Counted from the stretch's first letter, positions 1-6,871 are shown. The stretch: DNA of 8,152 nt from Oscillospiraceae bacterium (GCA_017532355.1 JAFXJK010000010.1:1-8152), one strand, 5' to 3'. The notes: generated from the sequence alone by a model not told the origin. Numbers and translations: made by a program.

Positions 1-152
1 CAAAAATCGAGGAGAGACTCTCCGAAATCGAAGCAGAAACAGAAGCTTCGGCAAGCGATTTTGAAGCGCTTTCAAAGCTTTTTGAAGAAAAGGAAGCATT
101 AAACGCACTTCTTGAAGAAAAAATGCTTCTTTGGGAGAACTTATACGAATAA
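1..152 (+). CDS. C-terminal end of a probable ABC-F family ATPase (partial)
   Basis: The reading frame is open from the left edge (first full codon at base 3) to a TAA at 150-152, giving 49 residues. The peptide is very rich in Glu, Leu, Lys and Ala with heptad-like spacing and ends in WENLYE. This matches the C-terminal coiled-coil hairpin of ABC-F proteins (Uup/YdiF type), which act on the ribosome or bind nucleic acid, and whose tails often end in a Trp-Glu-containing segment. The ATPase domains would lie off the window to the left, so the family call rests only on the tail. Another coiled-coil protein remains possible. No terminator is visible between this stop and the next gene, so some read-through into prfA is plausible. 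Confidence 0.55.
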   Translation, partial: KIEERLSEIEAETEASASDFEALSKLFEEKEALNALLEEKMLLWENLYE

Positions 153-156
153 AGTG

Positions 157-185
157 TTTAATTTTTCGGATATATATGTTATAAT
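157..185 (+). promoter_or_regulatory. Sigma-A-like extended -10 promoter for the prfA operon
   Basis: A perfect TATAAT lies at 180-185, preceded by TG at 177-178 (TGn extended -10). A weak -35 match, TTTAAT (3 of 6), lies at 157-162 with a 17-base spacer. The expected transcription start near 192 leaves a leader of about 33 bases before prfA. It is the only promoter-like match I noticed before the six-gene cluster ends, so it probably drives the whole unit. Confidence 0.65.
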
Positions 186-224
186 ATTCTATTATGAATG
201 AAATCTTTATACGAGAGGTAAAAT

Positions 225-1298
225 ATGTTAGAGAAACTTAAGTTTTTGGAAGAAAGATTCAGTGAGCTTGAAAAGAAGCTTACTGACCCGAATCTCTACA
301 ACGACCCTGCCCTGGCTGCAAAGGTCTCAAAAGAGCAGAAGGACTTGACCCCTATCATCGAGTGTTATCGCAAATACTGCGCAACCGAAGCTGAAATGCG
401 CGACCTTCGCGAGATGCTTGACGGCAAGCTCGACCCCGATTTCCGCGAGATGGCTCAGGAGGAGTTTACACTCGCAAAGGAAAAAATCGCGGAGCTTGAG
501 CACGAGCTCAAGATTCTCCTTCTCCCGACCGACCCGAACGACGACAAGAACGTTATCGTCGAAATCCGCGGCGGTGCAGGCGGCGAAGAGGCTGCTCTCT
601 TTGCTCATTCCCTCTACCGTATGTACTCCATGTACGCAGAAAGCCGCAGATGGAGCATTGATGTTGTTTCCATAAACGAAACAGAGCTTGGCGGTATCAA
701 GGAAATCAGCTTTGTTATCGAAGGCGCAGGTGCGTATTCAAGACTTAAGTTTGAAAGCGGTGTTCACCGCGTTCAGCGTGTTCCGGATACTGAATCCTCG
801 GGACGAATTCATACCTCAACCGTTACGGTTGCTGTTTTGCCTGAAGCCGAGGAAGTTGAGGTTGATCTCAACATGGCTGATGTTGACGTTGATACCTTCC
901 GCGCATCAGGTGCCGGCGGTCAGCACGTCAACAAAACCGAGTCTGCAATCAGACTTACTCACCGCCCGACAGGTATTGTAGTCGAGTGTCAGGACGAACG
1001 CAGCCAGCACAAGAACAAGGACCGCGCTATAAAGATTCTTCGCACAAAGCTCTACGACATTCAGATGCAGGAGCAGGCAAGCCAGATTGCCGCAGAGCGA
1101 AAGAGTCAGGTCGGTACAGGCGACCGAAGCGAGCGCATCAGAACATACAACTACCCCCAGGGAAGAGTTACGGATCACCGTATCTCCCTCACACTTTACA
1201 AGCTTGAGCAGTTCTTAAACGGTGACCTTGACGAGATGATTGATTCCATCATCACCGCAGACCAGGCAGAAAAGCTCAAAGCATCAGAAAACGCATAA
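225..1298 (+). CDS. prfA: Peptide chain release factor 1 (RF1)
   Basis: RF1 recognises UAA and UAG stop codons in the ribosomal A site and triggers hydrolysis of peptidyl-tRNA. The 357-residue length is normal for the family. The codon-reading PxT tripeptide is present as P187-D-T189, where RF2 would have SPF, so this is RF1 and not RF2. The catalytic GGQ is at 231-233 within GAGGQHVNKTESAIR, followed by the conserved HRPTGIVVECQDERSQ stretch. The N-terminal ~100 residues are charged and helical, as expected for domain 1. The ATG at 225 follows a GAGAGG ribosome site at 213-218. It is the first gene of the tight cluster and ends 15 bases before tsaC. The methyltransferase gene prmC, which modifies the GGQ glutamine and often sits beside prfA, is not in this window. 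Confidence 0.98.
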   Translation: MLEKLKFLEERFSELEKKLTDPNLYNDPALAAKVSKEQKDLTPIIECYRKYCATEAEMRDLREMLDGKLDPDFREMAQEEFTLAKEKIAELEHELKILLLPTDPNDDKNVIVEIRGGAGGEEAALFAHSLYRMYSMYAESRRWSIDVVSINETELGGIKEISFVIEGAGAYSRLKFESGVHRVQRVPDTESSGRIHTSTVTVAVLPEAEEVEVDLNMADVDVDTFRASGAGGQHVNKTESAIRLTHRPTGIVVECQDERSQHKNKDRAIKILRTKLYDIQMQEQASQIAAERKSQVGTGDRSERIRTYNYPQGRVTDHRISLTLYKLEQFLNGDLDEMIDSIITADQAEKLKASENA

Positions 1299-1313
1299 GG
1301 AAGGTAAGCTCAC

Positions 1314-2360
1314 ATGACAACAGAGCTTATACGGGTACGAAAGCTTTCCGAAAGCGCCGAGGATCTCTCTCGTGCAGGAAATCTTCTGAGGAGCGGAAAC
1401 ATTGTTGCAATCCCTACCGAAACGGTTTACGGGCTTGCTGCAAATGCCTTTGATGCCGAGGCCATAAAAAAAGTCTTTGAGGCAAAAGGACGCCCGCAGG
1501 ATAACCCGCTTATTGTTCATATTTCAGATATTGAAGACATCGCAAAGCTCACGGTTGAGTTTCCGGAAGCTGCCATAAAGCTTGCCGAGAAATTCTGGCC
1601 GGGTCCGCTTACGATGATACTTAAAAAGAGTGACAAAGTCCCCTTTGAGGTTACGGCAGGCCTTTCCACCGTTGCAGTACGCTTTCCGTCGCACAGTGTT
1701 GCCCTTGCGGTCATAACCGCCGCAGGAGTTCCGCTTGCCGCACCGAGTGCAAACCTTTCGGGAAAGCCGAGCCCAACTACGGCACAGCACGTTATGCGCG
1801 ATTTATCGGGAAAGATTCCCATGATTATTGACGGCGGTGCGTGCGAGGTTGGCCTTGAGTCCACGGTTATTGACCTCTCGGGTGATGTTCCGACGCTTCT
1901 CCGACCGGGCGGCGTTACTCTCACTTCTCTTCGCGATGTTCTCGGACGCGTTGACGTCAACCCAAAGATTTTGGAAGAGGTTGATGACGGTGAGGCTGTC
2001 GCCTCTCCGGGAATGAAATACAAGCACTACTCCCCTGCAGCTCCCGTCGTCATCGTTGACGGAAAAAGCGAGAAGTTTGAAGCCTTCGTCAGGGAAAATA
2101 CAAAGGACAAAAAGGTTGCTGTACTCTGTTTTGATGAGGAAGTGCCCCTATTTGACGGAACTGACATAAAGGTTGTTTCTTACGGAAGCCTTGCACACCC
2201 CGAGGAGCTTGCCTCAAAGCTATTTTCTTCTCTGCGCATACTCGACGACATATCACCCGACATCATATACGCAAGAGAGCCCTCTTGTGGAGACGGACTT
2301 GAGCTTGCAGTTGTAAACAGATTAAGCCGTGCGGCAGGATTTTCAAGAATATCACTTTAG
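1314..2360 (+). CDS. tsaC: L-threonylcarbamoyladenylate synthase, Sua5 type
   Basis: The enzyme makes threonylcarbamoyl-AMP from threonine, bicarbonate and ATP, the first step of t6A37 modification in tRNAs reading ANN codons. It is cytoplasmic and works with TsaB/TsaD/TsaE, none of which is in this window. The YrdC/Sua5 domain covers about residues 10-205, with IPTETVYGLAANAF near the start, KGRPQDNPL at 58-66, FWPGPLT at 94-100, PSANLSG at 144-150 and LESTVID at 181-187. The linker SPGMKYKHYSP at 231-241 is the Sua5 signature; an alpha/beta C-terminal Sua5 domain follows to residue 348. The length fits the long Sua5 form (about 340-350) rather than the short ~190-residue YrdC form. A ribosome site AAGGAAGG at 1297-1304 overlaps the prfA stop, so the two genes are probably co-translated. 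The Bacillus name for this gene is ywlC. Confidence 0.95.
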   Translation: MTTELIRVRKLSESAEDLSRAGNLLRSGNIVAIPTETVYGLAANAFDAEAIKKVFEAKGRPQDNPLIVHISDIEDIAKLTVEFPEAAIKLAEKFWPGPLTMILKKSDKVPFEVTAGLSTVAVRFPSHSVALAVITAAGVPLAAPSANLSGKPSPTTAQHVMRDLSGKIPMIIDGGACEVGLESTVIDLSGDVPTLLRPGGVTLTSLRDVLGRVDVNPKILEEVDDGEAVASPGMKYKHYSPAAPVVIVDGKSEKFEAFVRENTKDKKVAVLCFDEEVPLFDGTDIKVVSYGSLAHPEELASKLFSSLRILDDISPDIIYAREPSCGDGLELAVVNRLSRAAGFSRISL

Positions 2361-2371
2361 GTGGTGTATAT

Positions 2372-2971
2372 ATGCTGACAATCGGAATCACCGGCGGAAG
2401 CGGTTCGGGGAAAAGCACTGTTGCCGAACTCTTCTGCTCGTTTGGTGCCAACACTATTGATGCAGATATCGTCTATCACGACCTTCTCAACAACTCCGCA
2501 TCCATGATGTGCGAATTGAAACGACGCTTTCCCGAAACAATATCAAGTGACGGCAAGCTTTCGCGACGCGCACTTGCCGAAATCGTTTTCTCAGATGCGG
2601 ATGCACTTTGCGACCTTAACGCTATTGCCCACAAATTCGTCATTGAAGAAACAGAGCGGCAAATGGCTGCGCTCTACGAAAAAAATGCGCCGTATATATG
2701 CGTTGACGCAATAGCCCTCTTTGAAAGCGGTCTCGCGGAAATCTGTGATGTTACCGTAGGCGTTATTGCTCCGCGTGAAATCCGAATTTCACGAATTATG
2801 TCTCGCGACAGCATTGACATTGCAGCAGCAGAAGCTCGCATAAATGCACAGAAGGACGACGGGTTCTACCGCGATAAATGCGACTATGTCATAGAAAATG
2901 ACGGTGACCGTGATGCCATCTTAAAAAAAGCAGAAGAAGTTTTTAACCTTATCACGAAAGGACTTGAATAA
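2372..2971 (+). CDS. coaE: Dephospho-CoA kinase
   Basis: This kinase phosphorylates the ribose 3'-hydroxyl of dephospho-CoA, the final step of coenzyme A synthesis in the cytoplasm. At 199 residues it is of normal length. The Walker A loop is GGSGSGKS at residues 8-15, the substrate-side acidic motif is D30-A-D32, the DxxxLFESG motif is at 112-120 (family form D-PLLFESG), and the lid segment RIMSRD lies at 141-146. The C-terminal YVIENDGD matches the usual VI-N-G ending. The ATG at 2372 is set by a strong ribosome site, AGGTGGTG at 2359-2366, that overlaps the tsaC stop codon. Its own stop is only 2 bases from the next start, so translation is probably coupled. CoaE is usually near polA/mutM or tRNA-modification genes; here it travels with tsaC. 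Confidence 0.95.
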   Translation: MLTIGITGGSGSGKSTVAELFCSFGANTIDADIVYHDLLNNSASMMCELKRRFPETISSDGKLSRRALAEIVFSDADALCDLNAIAHKFVIEETERQMAALYEKNAPYICVDAIALFESGLAEICDVTVGVIAPREIRISRIMSRDSIDIAAAEARINAQKDDGFYRDKCDYVIENDGDRDAILKKAEEVFNLITKGLE

Positions 2972-2973
2972 AA

Positions 2974-4374
2974 ATGGCAGATAAAAAAACAGATGCTCTT
3001 CGCGAAAAGCTTACATTCAAACCGCGAAATGTGTTTTTCGGAAGTACAGATACCTCGCTCTGCGATTCATTTGCAGAGGATTATAAAGCTTTTATAACAG
3101 CAGGAAAAACAGGTCGCCTTTGCGTAAAGGAATCAGTTGCCATTGCCGAAGCGTCAGGATTTGTTCCGTATTCTCGCGGAATGAAGCTTTCCACAGGCGA
3201 CAAGGTGTATAAGATTTGCCATAACAAGGCAATCGTTTTTGCCGTAATCGGAAAAGAGTCTCTTTCAGAGGGCATCAACATCACGGCGGCACATATTGAC
3301 GTTCCGTGTCTCGATCTCAAGCAGATGCCGCTTTACGAAAGTGACGGTCTCGCACTCTTCAAGACTCATTACTACGGCGGAATCAAGAAATACCAGTGGC
3401 CTGCAATTCCTCTCGCTCTTTATGGTGTAGTGGTCAAGAAAAACGGCGAGGTTTGCGACGTTGCAATCGGCGACGATCCGAAAGACCCCGTATTTACAAT
3501 AACCGACCTTCTCCCCCATCTCGCAAAAGACCAGATGGCAAAGAAGGCAGGAGAATTCTTTACCGGTGAGAACCTCAACGTCCTCTGCGGAAGCCGCCCG
3601 GTTCCGGGTGCTGACGAAAAGGAGACGGACGCTGTAAAGCTCAATGTCCTCCGTCTTCTCAACGAGAAATACGGAATTATTGAAGAGGATTTTCTCTCGG
3701 CAGAGCTTACGGTTGTCCCTGCTTTCGCTCCGCGTGATATCGGCTTTGACCGCTCTCTTATCGGTGCATACGGACACGACGACCGAGTCTGCTCATACCC
3801 TGCTCTCCGCGCAATATGCGACATTGGAACACCCGACAAAACTGCAGTCTGCATGCTTGCGGATAAGGAGGAAATCGGTTCCGAGGGCATCAGCGGTATG
3901 CAGTCAAGCTTTTTCGATACATTCGTTGAAGACCTTTGCGACAGCACAGGCGTCGCGCTTCGCGAGTGCTTTGAAAACTCTGCCTGTCTTTCGGCAGACG
4001 TTGCCGCGGCATTTGACCCGAATTACCCCGAGGTTCATGAAAAGCAGAACGCGGCATACTTAAACCACGGTATTGCGCTTTGCAAGTTCACCGGTTCTCG
4101 CGGAAAGTACGATTCAAACGATGCAACTGCCGAGATGATTGGAAAGCTTCGCAATCTTTTTGACTCTGCAAACGTCTTCTGGCAGATGTGTGAGCTCGGC
4201 AAGGTTGATCAGGGCGGTGGCGGAACAGTTGCTATGTATATGTCAAAGAGAAATATTGAGACAATTGACGCAGGCGTTCCCGTGCTTGGCATGCACTCCC
4301 CGTTTGAAGTAATTGCGAAGAACGACGTTTATATGGCATACCTTGCCATGAGTGAATTTTACAAAAAGTACTGA
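2974..4374 (+). CDS. M18 family zinc aminopeptidase
   Basis: This is a two-metal exopeptidase of MEROPS family M18 (aspartyl aminopeptidase/aminopeptidase I), which removes N-terminal residues, often acidic ones, from peptides in the cytoplasm as large oligomers. The 466-residue length fits the bacterial branch. Candidate zinc and catalytic residues appear in family order: H107 in AAHIDVP with D109, D269 in HDDRVCSYPAL as the bridging Asp, E299 and E300 in DKEEIGSEG, D342 in LSADVAAAFDP and H441 in LGMHSPFE. The Gly-rich stretch QGGGGTVAMYM before the last histidine is also typical. There is no signal peptide. The ATG at 2974 lies 2 bases after the coaE stop with GAAAGGA at 2956-2962 as ribosome site. 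True substrate preference cannot be read from the sequence, so I give no gene symbol. Confidence 0.93.
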   Translation: MADKKTDALREKLTFKPRNVFFGSTDTSLCDSFAEDYKAFITAGKTGRLCVKESVAIAEASGFVPYSRGMKLSTGDKVYKICHNKAIVFAVIGKESLSEGINITAAHIDVPCLDLKQMPLYESDGLALFKTHYYGGIKKYQWPAIPLALYGVVVKKNGEVCDVAIGDDPKDPVFTITDLLPHLAKDQMAKKAGEFFTGENLNVLCGSRPVPGADEKETDAVKLNVLRLLNEKYGIIEEDFLSAELTVVPAFAPRDIGFDRSLIGAYGHDDRVCSYPALRAICDIGTPDKTAVCMLADKEEIGSEGISGMQSSFFDTFVEDLCDSTGVALRECFENSACLSADVAAAFDPNYPEVHEKQNAAYLNHGIALCKFTGSRGKYDSNDATAEMIGKLRNLFDSANVFWQMCELGKVDQGGGGTVAMYMSKRNIETIDAGVPVLGMHSPFEVIAKNDVYMAYLAMSEFYKKY

Positions 4375-4387
4375 TTGGTGAATTACT

Positions 4388-5299
4388 ATGTATGATGTAG
4401 CTATTATCGGCGAAGGCCCTGCCGGAATGACTGCCGCAATATATGCAACGCGTGCAGGACTTTCTACCGTTATTATTGAAAAAGCTTTTTCGGGCGGACA
4501 GATGAGCATCACCCCCGAGATTGACAACTATCCCGGTTTTGAAAGCATATCAGGCTTCGAGCTTGCCATGAATATGGCAAACCACGCAAAGAAGCTCGGT
4601 GCAGAGGTTAAACGTGCAGATGTTTCGGAGTTTGTCTTTAAAGACGGAGAAAATGTCATAAAGACATCTGCCGGCGATATTGAGGCAAAAACCGTTATCC
4701 TCGCACTCGGCGCATCACATCGCAAGCTCGGTGTTCCCGGAGAGGAAAAGTACACGGGGCTTGGCGTTTCCTACTGCGCGACCTGCGACGGTAACTTCTT
4801 CCGTGGACGCGAGGTTTGCGTTGTCGGCGGCGGCAACACCGCGCTCGAAGACACACTCTACCTTTCAAAAATCTGCACTAAGGTTTACCTCATCCACAGA
4901 CGGGATGCTTTCCGCGGATTTGATGCCCTTGCAAAACGAGTTTTTGAGACAGACAACATCGTTACGGTTCTCGACTCGGTTGTTGAGAGCATAAACGGTG
5001 AAGAAAGAGTTTCTTCCGTTACGGTCAGGAATGTAAAGTCAGATACCCTTACAGAGATTTCCGTTTCCGGATGCTTTATTGCAGTCGGTATGGAGCCGAA
5101 CACAGGGCTCATAAAGGGCAAAATCAACCTCACCGAATCAGGCCATATTGATGCAGGTGAGGATACAGCGACAAACCTCCCCGGAGTTTTTGCCGCAGGC
5201 GATATCAGAAAAAAGATATCTTACCAAATAATCACCGCTGCCGCGGACGGTGCAGTTGCCGCATCCCGCGCAGGTGCATATATAGCAGAAAGAGGATGA
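4388..5299 (+). CDS. trxB: Thioredoxin reductase (NADPH type, low molecular weight)
   Basis: This flavoenzyme reduces thioredoxin with electrons from NADPH through FAD and a redox-active disulfide. At 303 residues it is normal for the bacterial class. The FAD-binding GxGxxG is GEGPAG at 8-13. The redox pair is C130-A-T-C133 followed by D134. The NADPH Rossmann motif GGGNTALED begins at 147. The phosphate-binding HRRDxFRG starts at H170, which supports NADPH use rather than the ferredoxin-linked clostridial variants that lack this motif. The second FAD motif GVFAAGD ends at D272. One oddity is Y279 in KISYQIITAA, where many homologues have Arg in an RQ pair. Upstream spacing is 13 bases with only a weak ribosome site (GGTG at 4377-4380). 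No thioredoxin gene is adjacent, so the partner is encoded elsewhere. Related flavoproteins are an alternative, but the CATCD motif argues for TrxB. Confidence 0.93.
   Translation: MYDVAIIGEGPAGMTAAIYATRAGLSTVIIEKAFSGGQMSITPEIDNYPGFESISGFELAMNMANHAKKLGAEVKRADVSEFVFKDGENVIKTSAGDIEAKTVILALGASHRKLGVPGEEKYTGLGVSYCATCDGNFFRGREVCVVGGGNTALEDTLYLSKICTKVYLIHRRDAFRGFDALAKRVFETDNIVTVLDSVVESINGEERVSSVTVRNVKSDTLTEISVSGCFIAVGMEPNTGLIKGKINLTESGHIDAGEDTATNLPGVFAAGDIRKKISYQIITAAADGAVAASRAGAYIAERG
5291..5296 (+). promoter_or_regulatory. Ribosome binding site that decides the fumarase start
   Basis: AGAGGA lies 8 bases before the ATG at 5305 and directly abuts the in-frame ATG at 5296. The spacing supports initiation at 5305 and not at 5296. 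The site overlaps the end of trxB, so the two genes are likely translationally coupled. Confidence 0.7.
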
Positions 5300-5304
5300 A
5301 GAAA

Positions 5305-6147
5305 ATGAGAGAAGTTTCAGTAAAAGAAGTAACACGCGAAATCGCACGCCTTTGCGAGGAAGCTTGCACAAAGCTTACTCCCGACGTTGTGAAAGCCTTC
5401 GAAGAGGGCCTCAAGAACGAAAAGTCCCCTGTTGGACGCGACATTTTCAAGGTTATGTGCGAAAATGCGGCTTACGCTGCAGAGTCCGGCATCCCTGCTT
5501 GTCAGGACACAGGTATGGCTGTTGTTTTCATTGACATCGGTCAGGACGTTCACTTTGTTGACGGCGATTTCTACGAGGCTGTTAACGAGGGCGTTCGCCG
5601 CGGATATGTTGACGGTAAGCTCCGCCTCTCCGTCGTCGGTGACCCGATTCGCCGCGTAAACACAAACGACAACACACCCGCAATTTTACATACCCGAATT
5701 GTTCCGGGTGACAAGGTCTCAATAACGGTTGCTCCGAAGGGCTTTGGCAGCGAAAACATGAGCGCTATGAAGATGTTTAAGCCCTCTGCAACCACAGATG
5801 ACATTATCGACTTTATCGTCGAAACGGTTTCAAAAGCAGGAAGCAACCCCTGTCCCCCCGTTGTGGTCGGCGTAGGCCTTGGCGGTACGGTTGATATGGC
5901 CGCTTGCTGTGCAAAGCGCGCACTTCTCCGCGAAATAGGAAGCGCACACGAAGACGAGCTCTATGCAGGTCTTGAAGCTGAAGCACTCAAGAGAGTAAAC
6001 AAGCTCGGCATCGGACCGCAGGGTATGGGCGGCTCGATTACAGCCCTCGCTGTCTTCTTTGAGAAGTATGCAACTCATATTGCAGGTCTTCCCTGCGTTG
6101 TAAATATCGGATGCCACATCACCCGACACGCTTCTACGGTAATTTAG
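5305..6147 (+). CDS. fumA: Class I (iron-sulfur) fumarate hydratase, alpha subunit
   Basis: This is the alpha subunit of the two-part, oxygen-sensitive [4Fe-4S] hydratase that interconverts fumarate and malate; tartrate dehydratase TtdA is the same family. From the ATG at 5305 it has 280 residues, the usual alpha-subunit length, and starts MREVSVKEVTREI as homologues do. An in-frame ATG at 5296 would sit directly on its ribosome site and overlap the trxB stop. The three expected cluster cysteines are present: C66 in PACQDTG, C183 in NPCPPVVVGVGLGG and C270 in NIGCHITRH. The C-terminus (CHITRHASTVI) is a normal family ending, so the gene looks complete. The beta-subunit gene, normally directly downstream, is missing; a hairpin and an hpf promoter follow instead. 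Fumarase is likelier than tartrate dehydratase given the housekeeping context, but this cannot be settled from the alpha subunit alone. Confidence 0.9.
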   Translation: MREVSVKEVTREIARLCEEACTKLTPDVVKAFEEGLKNEKSPVGRDIFKVMCENAAYAAESGIPACQDTGMAVVFIDIGQDVHFVDGDFYEAVNEGVRRGYVDGKLRLSVVGDPIRRVNTNDNTPAILHTRIVPGDKVSITVAPKGFGSENMSAMKMFKPSATTDDIIDFIVETVSKAGSNPCPPVVVGVGLGGTVDMAACCAKRALLREIGSAHEDELYAGLEAEALKRVNKLGIGPQGMGGSITALAVFFEKYATHIAGLPCVVNIGCHITRHASTVI

Positions 6148-6164
6148 TATTTTCACTAAATTAC
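6139..6164 (+). terminator. Perfect 10-bp hairpin overlapping the fumA stop, possible operon terminator
   Basis: GTAATTTAGT at 6139-6148 is the exact reverse complement of ACTAAATTAC at 6155-6164, with a 6-base loop. The left arm contains the TAG stop. The stem is AT-rich and the T-run (six T at 6172-6177) begins 7 bases beyond the stem, so as a classical terminator it is weak. Its place at the end of the six-gene cluster, just before a new promoter, favours a termination or mRNA 3'-end role. Confidence 0.5.
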
Positions 6165-6207
6165 ATTCGTATTTTTTGAATTTATTGTGTACTTTTACGA
6201 AAATGTA

Positions 6208-6236
6208 TTGTCAACTCGCCTTTCACGTGATATAAT
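6208..6236 (+). promoter_or_regulatory. Strong sigma-A-like promoter for hpf
   Basis: TTGTCA (5 of 6 to TTGACA) at 6208-6213 and a perfect TATAAT at 6231-6236 are separated by exactly 17 bases, with TG at 6228-6229 giving an extended -10. The predicted start is near 6243. An 8-base palindrome, TCACGTGA at 6223-6230, abuts the -10 box and could be an operator. No sigma-B-like boxes were seen here, although the Bacillus homologue of hpf is under stress sigma control. Confidence 0.8.
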
Positions 6237-6244
6237 CTAATCAA

Positions 6245-6259
6245 GGTAGAGATTCTACC
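6245..6259 (+). other. Small hairpin at the predicted 5' end of the hpf mRNA
   Basis: GGTAGA at 6245-6250 pairs with TCTACC at 6254-6259 around a 3-base loop. It would lie within the first few bases of the transcript and just upstream of the ribosome site AAAGGGG at 6266-6272. Such 5' stem-loops can protect mRNA from 5' decay. The role here is inference. Confidence 0.4.
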
Positions 6260-6282
6260 AAATCGAAAGGGGCGGACATTAT

Positions 6283-6816
6283 ATGAAGTTTATCTACACA
6301 GAGCGTAATTTTGATTTCACTGACGATGTAAAGCGCTATGCGGAAAAGAAGCTTTCAAAGCTTGACAAATACTTCCGTTCTGATGCGGAAGCAAGTGTCA
6401 CCGCACGCAGCGAACGTGGCCGGGTCTGCCTTGAAGTTACCGTCAGGTGCGACGGTATGCTCCTTCGCGCAGACTGCCGTGATTCGGATGTTTTCCGCGC
6501 GATTGATACAGCCGAGGTCACCATCGACAGACAAATCAGAAAGAATAAGACACGCCTTGAAAAGAGGCTTCGCGACGGGGCATTTGAAAAGCTCCTCTTG
6601 GAAAGCGAAGCTGAACCGATTGAAGAGGAGCGCGAGTTTAAACTTGTTCGCACAAAGCGCTTTCCCTTTAAGCCGATGACCGTTGAGGAAGCAATCCTTC
6701 AGATGAACCTTTTAAATCACGAGTTCTTCGTATTTAAAAACGCAAGCGATGATGAACGCTTCTCGGTTGTTTACAAGCGACACGACGGTGGCTACGGTCT
6801 TATTGAAAACGCATAA
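6283..6816 (+). CDS. hpf: Long-form ribosome hibernation promoting factor
   Basis: HPF binds the small ribosomal subunit in the tRNA/mRNA path during starvation and, in the long form, dimerises 70S ribosomes into inactive 100S particles. The 177-residue product has two parts. The N-terminal S30AE/YfiA domain covers about 1-95, starting MKFIYTERNFDFTDDVKRYAEKKLSKLDKYF. A charged linker (about 96-118) follows, then the C-terminal dimerisation domain from VRTKRFPFKPMTVEEAILQM to VVYKRHDGGYGLIE. The presence of the C-terminal domain separates it from short HPF and YfiA of enterics. The ATG at 6283 follows AAAGGGG with 10 bases of spacing. It appears to be a single-gene unit with its own promoter and a downstream hairpin. 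In Bacillus the homologue is YvyD. Confidence 0.96.
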   Translation: MKFIYTERNFDFTDDVKRYAEKKLSKLDKYFRSDAEASVTARSERGRVCLEVTVRCDGMLLRADCRDSDVFRAIDTAEVTIDRQIRKNKTRLEKRLRDGAFEKLLLESEAEPIEEEREFKLVRTKRFPFKPMTVEEAILQMNLLNHEFFVFKNASDDERFSVVYKRHDGGYGLIENA

Positions 6817-6828
6817 GTTTAAATTTAC

Positions 6829-6858
6829 AGAGCTGTATCGGGCTTCCGATACAGCTCT
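6829..6858 (+). terminator. 13-bp terminator-like hairpin after hpf
   Basis: AGAGCTGTATCGG at 6829-6841 is the exact reverse complement of CCGATACAGCTCT at 6846-6858, with a GCTT tetraloop. The tail after the stem is TTCATT, an imperfect U-tract, so termination may be partial and allow some read-through into the CHR pair. Only 13 bases separate the stem from the next ribosome site. Confidence 0.65.
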
Positions 6859-6871
6859 TTCATTACACTAC

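Noticed and set aside
194..241. 15-codon open frame in the prfA leader (MNEIFIREVKYVRET)
   Set aside because: It has no ribosome site and overlaps the prfA start out of frame. It is most likely chance, though a leader peptide cannot be fully excluded.
1517..2023. Long minus-strand open frames inside tsaC and also within the aminopeptidase, fumA and trxB genes
   Set aside because: They lie entirely under strongly recognised + strand genes, have low-complexity Ser/Arg/Thr-rich products and no ribosome sites, so they are antisense shadows.
4388..5299. Ferredoxin-dependent or non-NADPH flavin reductase identity for trxB
   Set aside because: The HRRDxFR phosphate-binding motif and the GGGNTALE Rossmann motif are intact, which favours ordinary NADPH use.
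5296..5304. ATG at 5296 as the fumarase start
   Set aside because: The only ribosome site (AGAGGA) directly abuts this ATG with no spacing. Starting at 5305 gives the family-typical MREVSV N-terminus and normal spacing.
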